From: CAIVAT01 sp964628215
GTDB lineage: Bacteria > Bacteroidota > Bacteroidia > Bacteroidales > FEN-979
DNA: 6,941 nt
NCBI GenBank assembly: GCA_964628215.1
Contig: CAZVNF010000183.1
Coordinates: 1 to 6,941 of the forward strand
Reading direction: 5' to 3'
Shown here: positions 1 to 6,941 of the stretch, piece by piece
How positions within the stretch are numbered: position 1 is the stretch's first letter
Layout: each line of letters opens with the position of its first letter
Made by a program: the position numbers and the translations under genes
Notes under the pieces: generated by a model
What the model was told of the DNA's origin: nothing
The model's database searches: none
Seen by the model: only the letters and a program-made list of their open reading frames with translations

Positions 1-3000
1 CACCATGTTCCGTTGGTGACGGTTACATAATAAACCGTGGTTGCGGTTGGCGAAACGGTTATGGAGGCCGTAGTCATTCCGTTGCTCCATATATAGCCGG
101 TTCCGCCGGATGCGGAAATGGTGGTATTTGTCCCGCTGCAAATCGTTGCAGCCGGAGAAACAACGGCATTCATGGCACTAACATAGACAGTAAATGTTGA
201 ATCAAGCATGGTGAAACAACTGGTGGTGGTGTTGGTGGCAAGCATCGTGAATGATTCGGTTTGCATCAATCCGTTGATGGGGAATGTAAGTGTATCCCCA
301 TTCCCGATCTGGTAAGCACCATAATTCACCCCATTGCTGAGCATCTGGTATTTTATTCCGGTTTGGGAATTCAGGATACTCAGGGAGGTATTGTTGCCTG
401 TGCAAATTGAATCGGAATAAAGACTTGCAGTAAGATTAAGACAATTCCCAGAATACAGGCAGGTAATTTCAGGGACAGATAAAGCCCTGTTATAGAGACG
501 GATATCATCAAGCAATCCGTTGTACCAATAACCTTGCAGCGAATCACCCCAATAGATTATATTGTTTAATTCCCTTCCGAATTCCAATGGTAATGCAGAA
601 TAAATATCTCCTGAGCTGCCAGCGTTAAAAGAATTTGCCAGTAACCCGTCATAATATATTTTCCAGGTACTGTTTTCCCTCTCTCCTACAACGAAATGCC
701 ATGTGTTGCCTAATTGGTCTGTTACACCACTGGACAAATAGGTATTGGAGTGATCTCTGCCATCAAATTGAATCCTGTTATTATAGGTATTAAGTTCCCA
801 TCCGGCATCTGTTGACGGGCCACCATATTTTGCAATTATAACAGCCGTGGATGATGAACTTGATTTAACCCATGCACATACGGAAATATCACCATGAATC
901 GCCAGCGAACCGGCATCTCCGCAGCCTATATAATCATTAATTCCATCGAAACTATATGCATTAGCTGAATTCCCGTAACGGTCTGATGCCAGACTGGCGC
1001 CATGCACCACACCATTATTTCCATTTCCGCTTTCATCATTGGCATTTCCGCTGAATGGATAGGAGGCCACCAAACCCTGGCTCAGGCTTGAGGTTGCCTG
1101 TCCCAGGTTGGCGGGTAAAGGATGTACGATCATGGTGATGGCATTTGAGGTATCCGGGTTATTCAATAAACAGGGTCCGGTTGCAGTTGCAACGCAGGTA
1201 ACTATATCTCCGTTCTGAGGTACATAGGAAAAGGTTGAATCGAATCCCTGGTATAACATCAGAACTTCGGCATTGGATAAGGCCCGGTTGTAAAACCTGA
1301 TATCGTCGAGTTTACCGTTCAGCGGGTACCAGAAAGAGCTAAGCCGGCCGAAATAAAGGTCTTTGCTGTTGGAATTTGCAAAAGTTGTTGTTCCTGATTT
1401 CGTAGCAATCAACTGCCCGTTTGAAAACATTTTGGCTTCAGTCGGGGTAAAAACATAGGTAATATTGTACCATTGGCCCAGAGAAGATCCCGGCACCGTG
1501 TCAACGCTTAGCAGGATCCCTGAATACCAACCGTTGGAATAGCAATTGGATGAAAACTTGCCGTTACTAAATCCACCTAATCCTTCATTAAGGCAGCAGC
1601 GGTCAAAGTCTTTAGAAAACAACATATGGTATCCATTGGCTGTGGCACTCCCCCATCCATTCATTCCATAATAACTGTTCATGTGTACCCATAGAGAGAA
1701 TGAACCCTGGTTGCCAAACTGTAGCGTCGGACTGTTTGGCACCTTAATAATCTGGGGATTGCTCAGCCCGGCAAAATTATAGGCGGAATTTTGATTTCCA
1801 AACCTGTCGGTGGTGGGTGTGGCAGTTATTTCGGTGGCATTGTTCCCGTTTCCGCTGGCATCGTTTGCATTGCCGTTGAAAGGATAATAGGCGATGAGGC
1901 CTGTGGTAATATCCCCGCTGGAAACAGGTATTCCGTTGACAAACCATTGCAAGACGGTACTGAATCCCGGGCTTACTACGTGTGCCGTATAATGAACCGT
2001 ATCGCCCTGACAAACAGGGTTAGCCGAAGCAGTCACAGTTACCGAAACAGGTAATGATGGCATAAATGTTACCAATACCGTATCCCTGGCGATGCATCCA
2101 ACTGTATCCGTGGCTTTCAGCCAAACCAATCCGGAAGTGGTCACAACATTCACATTGGTTCCGGGCTGGTTGTTCCAGAGGTAGGAAGCAAATCCGGAGG
2201 GGGCTGTAAGGGTATAACCTGTACCTTCGCAGGAGGTGGTATCGTTTCCAAGATCTACTACCGGAAGTGACTGTATCCCAATCTGTATGGTATCGCTGAA
2301 CATGCACAATCCACTGCCAGCCTGCACCCAGTATTGACCAGCCGTATTTACCATAATGGTTTGGGTGGTAGCTCCTGTACTCCACAGATAAGATGCTTTC
2401 CCAAACCCGGCATCCAGCAGTGCAGTGTCGCCGGAACAAATTTGTCTGTCGGCCCCAAGATAAAGACTGCTGAAATCGGAGAAGTAACCATAGCGGCAAC
2501 CCCCGCCGGCACTGCCATTGATCAGGCCCATATGAAAAACATCGCCTGTGTTTGAGACTATCTGGCCCTGATTAACAGGGATTTGAGCGGTAGTGAATGA
2601 CACCTGGGCACATACCCATTGGTTGGAGGTGCCGGGAACAGGCTGAAATTGAGAGGGAGTGATAATATTGGATATGCCATTTAACATGAACTTATCCTGG
2701 TTCCCGTTTTTAACGATGAGGGTCAGCGCAAAAAGTTCATTGGTTGATCTGGTAAAGCCGATCTGAGTTGATCCGGTACATTCAATCGAAGGAAGCAGGG
2801 CAATCCCTATTTCACAGCCATAACCCGATGTATGAAGCACGTACACAGGATGGGAAGCAGAAATGTAAACAGATGGGTTGGATAAGGTAAATTCATAGGT
2901 TTGACCCAGTGCGATTGTTGTTACAGGGGTCGAACTGCCATCAAGAAAAACAGATGTACCGTTCTGGGTACCCAATATCGAAACCCGTTCAAGGTTCAAT

Positions 3001-3800
3001 GCCCCTTTGGTAACGATATATTTTGAACCAACAACCGCCACGGGAACTATCTGATCACCTGCCAAATCAGCACATCCTCCCGGTCCGTATAGCAAGTCGT
3101 CACTATAGGTAATGGCGATGGGCTTGCTGGAATTGACCACCGAGCCTTGCAGATGCTGACCGGCTGCCTGGCTTGTAGCCGTAGCACAATAGGTCTGTCC
3201 TGCATTAAGATTGATTACAAAAGGGATCGCGGCTGCATGTCCGACAATAGACTGTGCCGGGGTGATCGTAATGGCTGTATTGTCGTTTGTGGCCACAATG
3301 ATAAAAGAAGAATATGGTGTGGGATAATAATTAGAACTATTGTGGAAATAGGTTTGTGCAGGAATCAGAAAATAGTTCCCCAACGCATTTTGACCTTTGA
3401 GTGCATAAATTTCAGGGTTGCACAGACATTGACTGCTCACAACCTCATAATACGCATTTACGGGTTGTGTGGATGTGATTTTCAACCCATAATTCAGTGG
3501 GGTATCCGGCGGTTTATTTTCAATTTCATTGAGATGAGAACTCAGGTCCACGTTTGCAGATGAATTAGCAGCTATTGTGACAGTTACCGGTATGAATGCC
3601 GGGTTTGCCGGTTGTGAAACCACCACAGTACTTGCAGCGTTCAGGGTGGATATCCTGAATACAATGGGAATGTCAAAATTACTGCTGCTGGTTGAGACTT
3701 CCGGTGCAGCGAACCAGAATTCAGTGTCAATCTGAGCGATACCTGGCAATGCGATCAGGGTCCACAAACATGCTAATACAATCAGTTTCGGGGTTCTCAT
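1..3800 (-). CDS. Large secreted surface protein, IgGFc-binding-like N-domain with Ig-like and LamG domains (3' end outside window)
   Basis: The frame is open from ATG 3800-3798 to the window edge: 1266 complete codons, no stop. Residues 1-22 form a signal peptide (MRTPK, hydrophobic core, GIA then Q). Residues 24 to about 445 resemble the IgGFc_binding family, with FWFAAPE near 28, CEIGIALLPSIECTGS at 329-344 and a GCRYGYFSDF block at 434-443. Ig-like domains follow at about 446-510 (YLWSTGATTQTI type), 513-578 and 582-893. The third is split by a LamG/concanavalin-like domain (634-851). A second LamG spans about 909-1117, then Ig-like domains at 1121-1207 and 1210 onward. Both LamGs start with a YPF.GNAND.SGNGNN block and end with LDDIR.YNRALS. 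This layout is known from Bacteroidota cell-surface or type IX-secreted proteins; adhesion or glycan binding is inference. The family name does not show IgG binding. A sorting domain would lie in the missing C-terminus. The gene starts 23 bases after the kinase stop, with no clear Shine-Dalgarno. Confidence 0.9.
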   Translation of the reverse strand, partial: MRTPKLIVLACLWTLIALPGIAQIDTEFWFAAPEVSTSSSNFDIPIVFRISTLNAASTVVVSQPANPAFIPVTVTIAANSSANVDLSSHLNEIENKPPDTPLNYGLKITSTQPVNAYYEVVSSQCLCNPEIYALKGQNALGNYFLIPAQTYFHNSSNYYPTPYSSFIIVATNDNTAITITPAQSIVGHAAAIPFVINLNAGQTYCATATSQAAGQHLQGSVVNSSKPIAITYSDDLLYGPGGCADLAGDQIVPVAVVGSKYIVTKGALNLERVSILGTQNGTSVFLDGSSTPVTTIALGQTYEFTLSNPSVYISASHPVYVLHTSGYGCEIGIALLPSIECTGSTQIGFTRSTNELFALTLIVKNGNQDKFMLNGISNIITPSQFQPVPGTSNQWVCAQVSFTTAQIPVNQGQIVSNTGDVFHMGLINGSAGGGCRYGYFSDFSSLYLGADRQICSGDTALLDAGFGKASYLWSTGATTQTIMVNTAGQYWVQAGSGLCMFSDTIQIGIQSLPVVDLGNDTTSCEGTGYTLTAPSGFASYLWNNQPGTNVNVVTTSGLVWLKATDTVGCIARDTVLVTFMPSLPVSVTVTASANPVCQGDTVHYTAHVVSPGFSTVLQWFVNGIPVSSGDITTGLIAYYPFNGNANDASGNGNNATEITATPTTDRFGNQNSAYNFAGLSNPQIIKVPNSPTLQFGNQGSFSLWVHMNSYYGMNGWGSATANGYHMLFSKDFDRCCLNEGLGGFSNGKFSSNCYSNGWYSGILLSVDTVPGSSLGQWYNITYVFTPTEAKMFSNGQLIATKSGTTTFANSNSKDLYFGRLSSFWYPLNGKLDDIRFYNRALSNAEVLMLYQGFDSTFSYVPQNGDIVTCVATATGPCLLNNPDTSNAITMIVHPLPANLGQATSSLSQGLVASYPFSGNANDESGNGNNGVVHGASLASDRYGNSANAYSFDGINDYIGCGDAGSLAIHGDISVCAWVKSSSSSTAVIIAKYGGPSTDAGWELNTYNNRIQFDGRDHSNTYLSSGVTDQLGNTWHFVVGERENSTWKIYYDGLLANSFNAGSSGDIYSALPLEFGRELNNIIYWGDSLQGYWYNGLLDDIRLYNRALSVPEITCLYSGNCLNLTASLYSDSICTGNNTSLSILNSQTGIKYQMLSNGVNYGAYQIGNGDTLTFPINGLMQTESFTMLATNTTTSCFTMLDSTFTVYVSAMNAVVSPAATICSGTNTTISASGGTGYIWSNGMTTASITVSPTATTVYYVTVTNGTW
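3735..3800 (-). other. Signal peptide of the surface protein (residues 1-22)
   Basis: The first residues have two basic side chains (R2, K5), a hydrophobic stretch from L6 to L18, and a small-residue cleavage context G-I-A before Q23. This fits Sec export and signal peptidase I. It also supports the ATG at 3800 as the true start, since no upstream in-frame start is needed to complete the signal. Confidence 0.75.
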
Positions 3801-3823
3801 AGGAATTAAGTTTAAGATACTAT
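3801..3823 (-). other. 23-base intergenic gap between kinase and surface-protein genes
   Basis: The gap is AT-rich and shows no inverted repeat followed by a T-run, so no intrinsic terminator is visible. There is no GGAGG-like sequence before the ATG at 3800, which is common in Bacteroidota. The short gap and shared orientation suggest co-transcription; this is inference. Confidence 0.5.
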
Positions 3824-6823
3824 TTAGTGTTGTTTTTGAGGTTCATGTGGTGTAATACTATACTGAAATCCTGATGGGATGATCACGGTTACCTTTGTTC
3901 CGGCAGGCTCATTATGTTCATCATACATATCCGTGACTTCATGAAGGATCTTCTGGTCGTTATACCGGTCGAAAAAGTCATAATAAAAATTCAGGATCAT
4001 CATGCCCTTGCCGGTAGATTCCTTTCCCAGCAACCGGGCTTCCTTCCTTCCTATTCCGTTATCTTCTATTACTATGTAGAGTTTTTTTTCTTCTTCCCAA
4101 ACTTTGATGGAAAGTTGGCCTATGCCATCCTTTTTATTAAGAAGGCCATGTTTAAGGGCATTCTCGGTATATGTTTGCACCACCATTTTGGGTACCTCCT
4201 GTTCGAGATTTACAGAATTGGCTACATCTATCCTGAATTGAAATGATTCACGAAACCTCAACTTTTCAATCTCCAGGTAGTTCTGTACAAATACCATTTC
4301 CTCAGCCAGTGTACGGGTTACTTTATCACCGGATGTCAAAACCTGCCTGATCAGACTCGAAAGTTTGACAAAGAAGCTGTATGCCTTTTCTTTTTCTTCC
4401 TTTAGAATCACCGAAGCGATCGAATTCATTGCATTAAAAGTAAAATGAGGATCTATCTGGTTTCGGATGGAGATCAATTGCAATTCTGCAATCTTTTTTT
4501 CGGATTCAAGTTTCTCCTGTATCAGCCGTTTCCGGTGATTCATCACAATATAACCCAGGAAGAAAAAAGAACAAGCCAGAACAATCAGGACCAGCATCCA
4601 GAACCACCATGTTTGCCTGAATGACGGAATGATCATGAACGGGTAAGTCATCTCTTTTTCAGACTGGTTCCCATCATCATCGAACGCCATCAAACGAAAC
4701 TGGTATTGTCCGGGAGGCAGGTTGGTGTATACCGCTTCCCTTCGCATATCGGATTTCGACCAGCCTTTATCATAGCCCTCAAGTATGTACGAATACCTTA
4801 CTCTTTCAGGCACTGCCATATCAATCCCAATAAACCGGAACCGGAGGTTTTTTTGATCATGTGTTAACTCAATTTGCCCTGAATCAACGATGGCATCGAA
4901 GGGATAAGGCACCCACTCCATTTTATCGGTGAGAATATCAAAACTGCTAAGGTAACAGGGTATGTCATGACGATTAAACTGAATTTTTTCAGGATCGAAA
5001 CGAACAACGCGGTCAGAAGTTGGTATCCAGTAAAATCCTTTGGAATCGCGGAAAAACCCATTTTGTCCAATTTCAACCCCCTGGAAACCATTATCTTTAT
5101 CAAAATAATGCAACAAAAAGCCCTTATTGCTGTAAAAACATTTGAGGTCAAGCCAGGCAAGTCCCTTCGCCGTACCTACCAGCAACCCCGAATCGCCGAT
5201 AAGCGTCAGCGCCAATATCATGGTTTCGAACTGGTTTCCTTCAATTTTCCTGAACTTATTGCCGTTATAATGATAGAGTCCTTTTTTATTCCCAATCCAT
5301 AAATTTCCCCGGTGATCTGTTATCATTGCATTTCCTCCATAATCAAATGGATGTGTAGCAGAAGGCAGATGCTCAATTTTCCCATGGTCATAAATGCTGA
5401 TCCCGTCAAATCCTCCAAGCCAGTATGAGCCATGCCTGTCCTTTGCAACAGATACGATGGACCGGTTTTTATTCCCACCAGGTTTCAGCGCGATAAAATC
5501 CGGTTTCCCAGATGACGGAATAATCACAAGCCCTCCTACCGCACCCCCGAGAATGATACGGCTGACCGGGTCCTGGTATAAAAAGAGGATGGTACGCCCC
5601 TCCTTTTCCGGGAACAATGGTGTAAACTGTTTACCATCATATTTCAATGCACCTACCATGGATTTGGGAAACAGAATATTTCCTTCATGGTCAACCAGGC
5701 TGCCCATGTAGAAAAAGTCATTTTCATGCATTCCACGTTTCTTCTGGCGGTTTTCTACCTGAAATTCAGAACCATCCCAGCATCTGAGACCATCGAGATA
5801 AGAGGCAAACCATAATTTCCCTGACCTGTCACCGGCAATGGTCCATACATTCTGATTGATGCCGCATTTTCCAGGGATGAAATTTGTGAAAGCAAGCGAC
5901 TGAATTCGAAACAACCCTGTTTCAGTACCTATCCAGCAATTATCCTGGTGGTCGATGAAACACAGGCTTACCGTCGAAAACCGGAAATTGTCACGAAATG
6001 TGCCCTTGTCATCGCTTACCCTGACGTATGGATGGATTTCGGAATCGTAAATACGGCCTTTGCTGTCAACTGCCAGAACATTGTTTAATCCGGATTGGGT
6101 CTTATTGATTGTATGGACCTTTTCAAACGACTTTCCGTTGAATTTCAATACATCGTTGTCAGCCCATGCATAGATCGCCCCATTTCGTCCTTCTGCCAGC
6201 GCTTTGACGGGACTGGCATGAAAGCGTAACGTATCAGTAACGCCATTTTTCATTCTGAAAATTCCTCCATCCTGCCCAGCAACATAGGTTGTATTTGTTC
6301 TGCTTATGTGGAGAATACTAAAAAACTGCAGTTTATTATCGAGTTTGAAAAAAGAATACCCTTTAAAAATCTCAGTGTATATTCCTGATTTCAAAATAAA
6401 ACAGTGAAGTTTCTGATCATTGTCACTAGAAAAAATGGTTACCTCGTCATTGCCTGAAGGGAAAAAACATTCACAACCGGAATTAGCTGCAAACAAATCC
6501 GTTTTATAGGAAGTGAATTGTTTTCCATCCCATTTACTCACTCCTTTTTCAGTCAAAAACCAGATTTTTCCTGTAGAATCCTCCTGTATTTGCTTGATAT
6601 GATTGTTGATCAGTCCGTCATTTTCGGTAAAATTCCGGAAATCGATTCCATCGAACCTGCTTGCACCACCTTTGGTTCCAATCCAGAGGAATCCTTTGCT
6701 GTCCTGGAACATGTTAAGCACCTGCGATTGAACCAATCCTTCCGGAACACCATAGAATTTATAACTCAACTCCTGGGCGGAGAGAAGATTTGCTGAAAAC
6801 AGAAAAACAAGAAGATACCTCAT
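3824..6823 (-). CDS. Two-component sensor histidine kinase, Reg_prop propeller / Y_Y_Y / LytS-type
   Basis: This 999-residue kinase starts at ATG 6823-6821, chosen because MRYLLVFLFSANLLSAQ is a clean signal peptide (cleavage near A16). The frame could open at GTG 6853, but that adds ten residues ahead of the signal. Residues 17 to about 640 carry about 13 propeller repeats of the Reg_prop kind (DSKGFLWIGTKGG, DRSGKLWFAS, DHRGNLWIGNKKG), enough for two seven-bladed propellers. A Y_Y_Y domain spans about 653-735 (YSYILEGYDKGW, NLPPGQYQFRLMAFDDDG). One membrane helix lies at 739-761, followed by a coiled-coil-like linker. The His_kinase motif QIDPHFTFNAMNSI places the phospho-acceptor at H793. 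The HATPase has an N-box TENALKHG (N888), DNGIG (921-925) and a glycine-rich lid STGKGM (936-941). There is no receiver or AraC domain, so it is not a one-piece hybrid regulator. It probably senses an envelope or extracellular ligand and phosphorylates a separate regulator (LytTR type in many relatives) not present here. The ligand is unknown. Confidence 0.93.
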   Translation of the reverse strand: MRYLLVFLFSANLLSAQELSYKFYGVPEGLVQSQVLNMFQDSKGFLWIGTKGGASRFDGIDFRNFTENDGLINNHIKQIQEDSTGKIWFLTEKGVSKWDGKQFTSYKTDLFAANSGCECFFPSGNDEVTIFSSDNDQKLHCFILKSGIYTEIFKGYSFFKLDNKLQFFSILHISRTNTTYVAGQDGGIFRMKNGVTDTLRFHASPVKALAEGRNGAIYAWADNDVLKFNGKSFEKVHTINKTQSGLNNVLAVDSKGRIYDSEIHPYVRVSDDKGTFRDNFRFSTVSLCFIDHQDNCWIGTETGLFRIQSLAFTNFIPGKCGINQNVWTIAGDRSGKLWFASYLDGLRCWDGSEFQVENRQKKRGMHENDFFYMGSLVDHEGNILFPKSMVGALKYDGKQFTPLFPEKEGRTILFLYQDPVSRIILGGAVGGLVIIPSSGKPDFIALKPGGNKNRSIVSVAKDRHGSYWLGGFDGISIYDHGKIEHLPSATHPFDYGGNAMITDHRGNLWIGNKKGLYHYNGNKFRKIEGNQFETMILALTLIGDSGLLVGTAKGLAWLDLKCFYSNKGFLLHYFDKDNGFQGVEIGQNGFFRDSKGFYWIPTSDRVVRFDPEKIQFNRHDIPCYLSSFDILTDKMEWVPYPFDAIVDSGQIELTHDQKNLRFRFIGIDMAVPERVRYSYILEGYDKGWSKSDMRREAVYTNLPPGQYQFRLMAFDDDGNQSEKEMTYPFMIIPSFRQTWWFWMLVLIVLACSFFFLGYIVMNHRKRLIQEKLESEKKIAELQLISIRNQIDPHFTFNAMNSIASVILKEEKEKAYSFFVKLSSLIRQVLTSGDKVTRTLAEEMVFVQNYLEIEKLRFRESFQFRIDVANSVNLEQEVPKMVVQTYTENALKHGLLNKKDGIGQLSIKVWEEEKKLYIVIEDNGIGRKEARLLGKESTGKGMMILNFYYDFFDRYNDQKILHEVTDMYDEHNEPAGTKVTVIIPSGFQYSITPHEPQKQH

Positions 6824-6939
6824 CCCACAACTTCGTAAAATACTACATCCCACAACCCATTCAATAAAAATACCTCATCCCCCGGTCCCTTCATTAAAAA
6901 TACCTCATCCCCCGGCCCCTTCATTAAAAATACCTCATC
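6820..6939 (-). CDS. Possible 3' end of an upstream ORF encoding decapeptide repeats (doubtful)
   Basis: One minus-strand frame is open from the window edge for 39 codons and reads DEVFLMKGPG twice, then DEVFLLNGLW, then DVVFYEVVG and a TGA stop at 6822-6820. The stop overlaps the kinase ATG as ATGA, the usual geometry for translational coupling. It could be the C-terminal tail of an upstream gene, or a small ORF from an internal ATG (6924 or 6894). Against it, plus-strand frames through the same repeat units are also open, so an open frame is weak evidence in such a short periodic sequence. No family is recognised. Confidence 0.2.
   Translation of the reverse strand, partial: DEVFLMKGPGDEVFLMKGPGDEVFLLNGLWDVVFYEVVG
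6835..6864 (-). promoter_or_regulatory. Weak candidate Bacteroidota-type promoter ahead of the kinase
   Basis: The minus strand has TTG (6864-6862), a 19-base spacer, then TATTTTAC (6842-6835). This partly matches the TTG / TAnnTTTG promoter pattern known in Bacteroidota, with two mismatches in the -7 element. It would give a leader of only about 7 bases. Each full repeat unit also holds TATTTTTA, one base off the -7 pattern, but without a suitably spaced TTG. This is speculative. Confidence 0.15.
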
Positions 6940-6941
6940 CC

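Larger units (their letters stand above)
6815..6941 (-). repeat. Tandem repeat array overlapping the kinase start codon
   Basis: Read on the minus strand, units begin with GGGATGAGGTAT or a variant. Units 1-3 are 30 bases each (6941-6912, 6911-6882, 6881-6852). Units 1 and 2 differ by one base (GGGGCCGG versus GGGACCGG). Unit 3 has diverged in its second half (TTGAATGGGTTGT). Unit 4 is a degenerate 25-mer (6851-6827) beginning GGGATGTAGTAT. A fifth partial copy, GGGATGAGGTAT (6826-6815), is the kinase start itself. The array reaches the window edge and may continue. This stretch is the only sequence seen upstream of the kinase. Its function is unknown: 5' leader, promoter region or the end of an upstream gene are all possible. 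Confidence 0.9.

Noticed and set aside
2020..2499. 159-codon minus-strand ORF, rich in W, R and H
   Set aside because: It overlaps the surface-protein gene in another frame on the same strand, has biased residue composition and resembles no family; it is a shadow of the Ig-like coding sequence.
3147..3563. 138-codon plus-strand ORF
   Set aside because: It is antisense to the IgGFc-binding-like region, has a cysteine-rich random composition and no recognisable domain.
2460..3731. Literal IgG-Fc binding by the N-terminal domain
   Set aside because: The domain name comes from similarity to part of a mammalian mucin-like protein; sequence similarity in Bacteroidota does not show antibody binding.
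3762..3800. Lipoprotein signal in the surface protein (V-L-A-C at residues 8-11)
   Set aside because: The hydrophobic segment before C11 is too short and continues past it to L18, with a better signal peptidase I site after A22.
1..3800. Broken or frameshifted surface-protein gene
   Set aside because: A single frame reads through all 1266 codons with coherent domains; the missing stop is due only to the window edge.
3914..4246. 110-codon plus-strand ORF with hydrophobic stretches, and other plus-strand ORFs at 4967-5302, 5394-5711 and 6518-6796
   Set aside because: All lie antisense within the well-supported kinase gene; the hydrophobic and phenylalanine-rich runs are complements of its lysine/glutamate codons.
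6824..6853. GTG start at 6853 giving a 1009-residue kinase
   Set aside because: The extra ten residues (MGCSILRSCG) precede a complete signal peptide and come from degenerate repeat unit 4; ATG 6823 is the better start.
6815..6941. CRISPR array
   Set aside because: The 30-base units are directly abutting with no unique spacers, and no cas genes are present.

Overview
The window looks like a piece of a Bacteroidota (Bacteroidetes) chromosome. Both large genes belong to types concentrated in that phylum: a two-propeller / Y_Y_Y / LytS-type membrane histidine kinase, and a giant secreted surface protein with an IgGFc-binding-like head, Ig-like repeats and LamG domains. Weak or absent Shine-Dalgarno sequences also fit. 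No genus can be named from this sequence alone.

Everything recognisable is on the minus strand, so transcription runs from high to low coordinates. From 6941 to about 6815 lies a tandem repeat (three 30-base units, one degenerate 25-base unit and a partial fifth). The fifth partial unit contains the start codon of the kinase gene. The kinase (6823 to 3824, 999 residues) has a signal peptide, a periplasmic sensor of about 13 propeller-type repeats, a Y_Y_Y domain, one membrane helix and a cytoplasmic His_kinase/HATPase module. After only 23 bases, with no visible terminator, follows a second gene (3800 to beyond position 1). It encodes at least 1266 residues of an exported multidomain protein whose C-terminus is outside the window. 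No stop codon appears in its frame down to the window edge.

The tight same-strand spacing suggests the two genes are co-transcribed, pairing an envelope sensor with a large surface or secreted protein. No response regulator is present; if it is adjacent, it lies outside the window. The least ordinary observations are the repeat array that duplicates the kinase start region, an open frame of decapeptide repeats that ends in an ATGA overlap with that start, and a LamG domain inserted inside an Ig-like domain of the surface protein. No RNA genes, CRISPR arrays, transposases or phage genes were seen.
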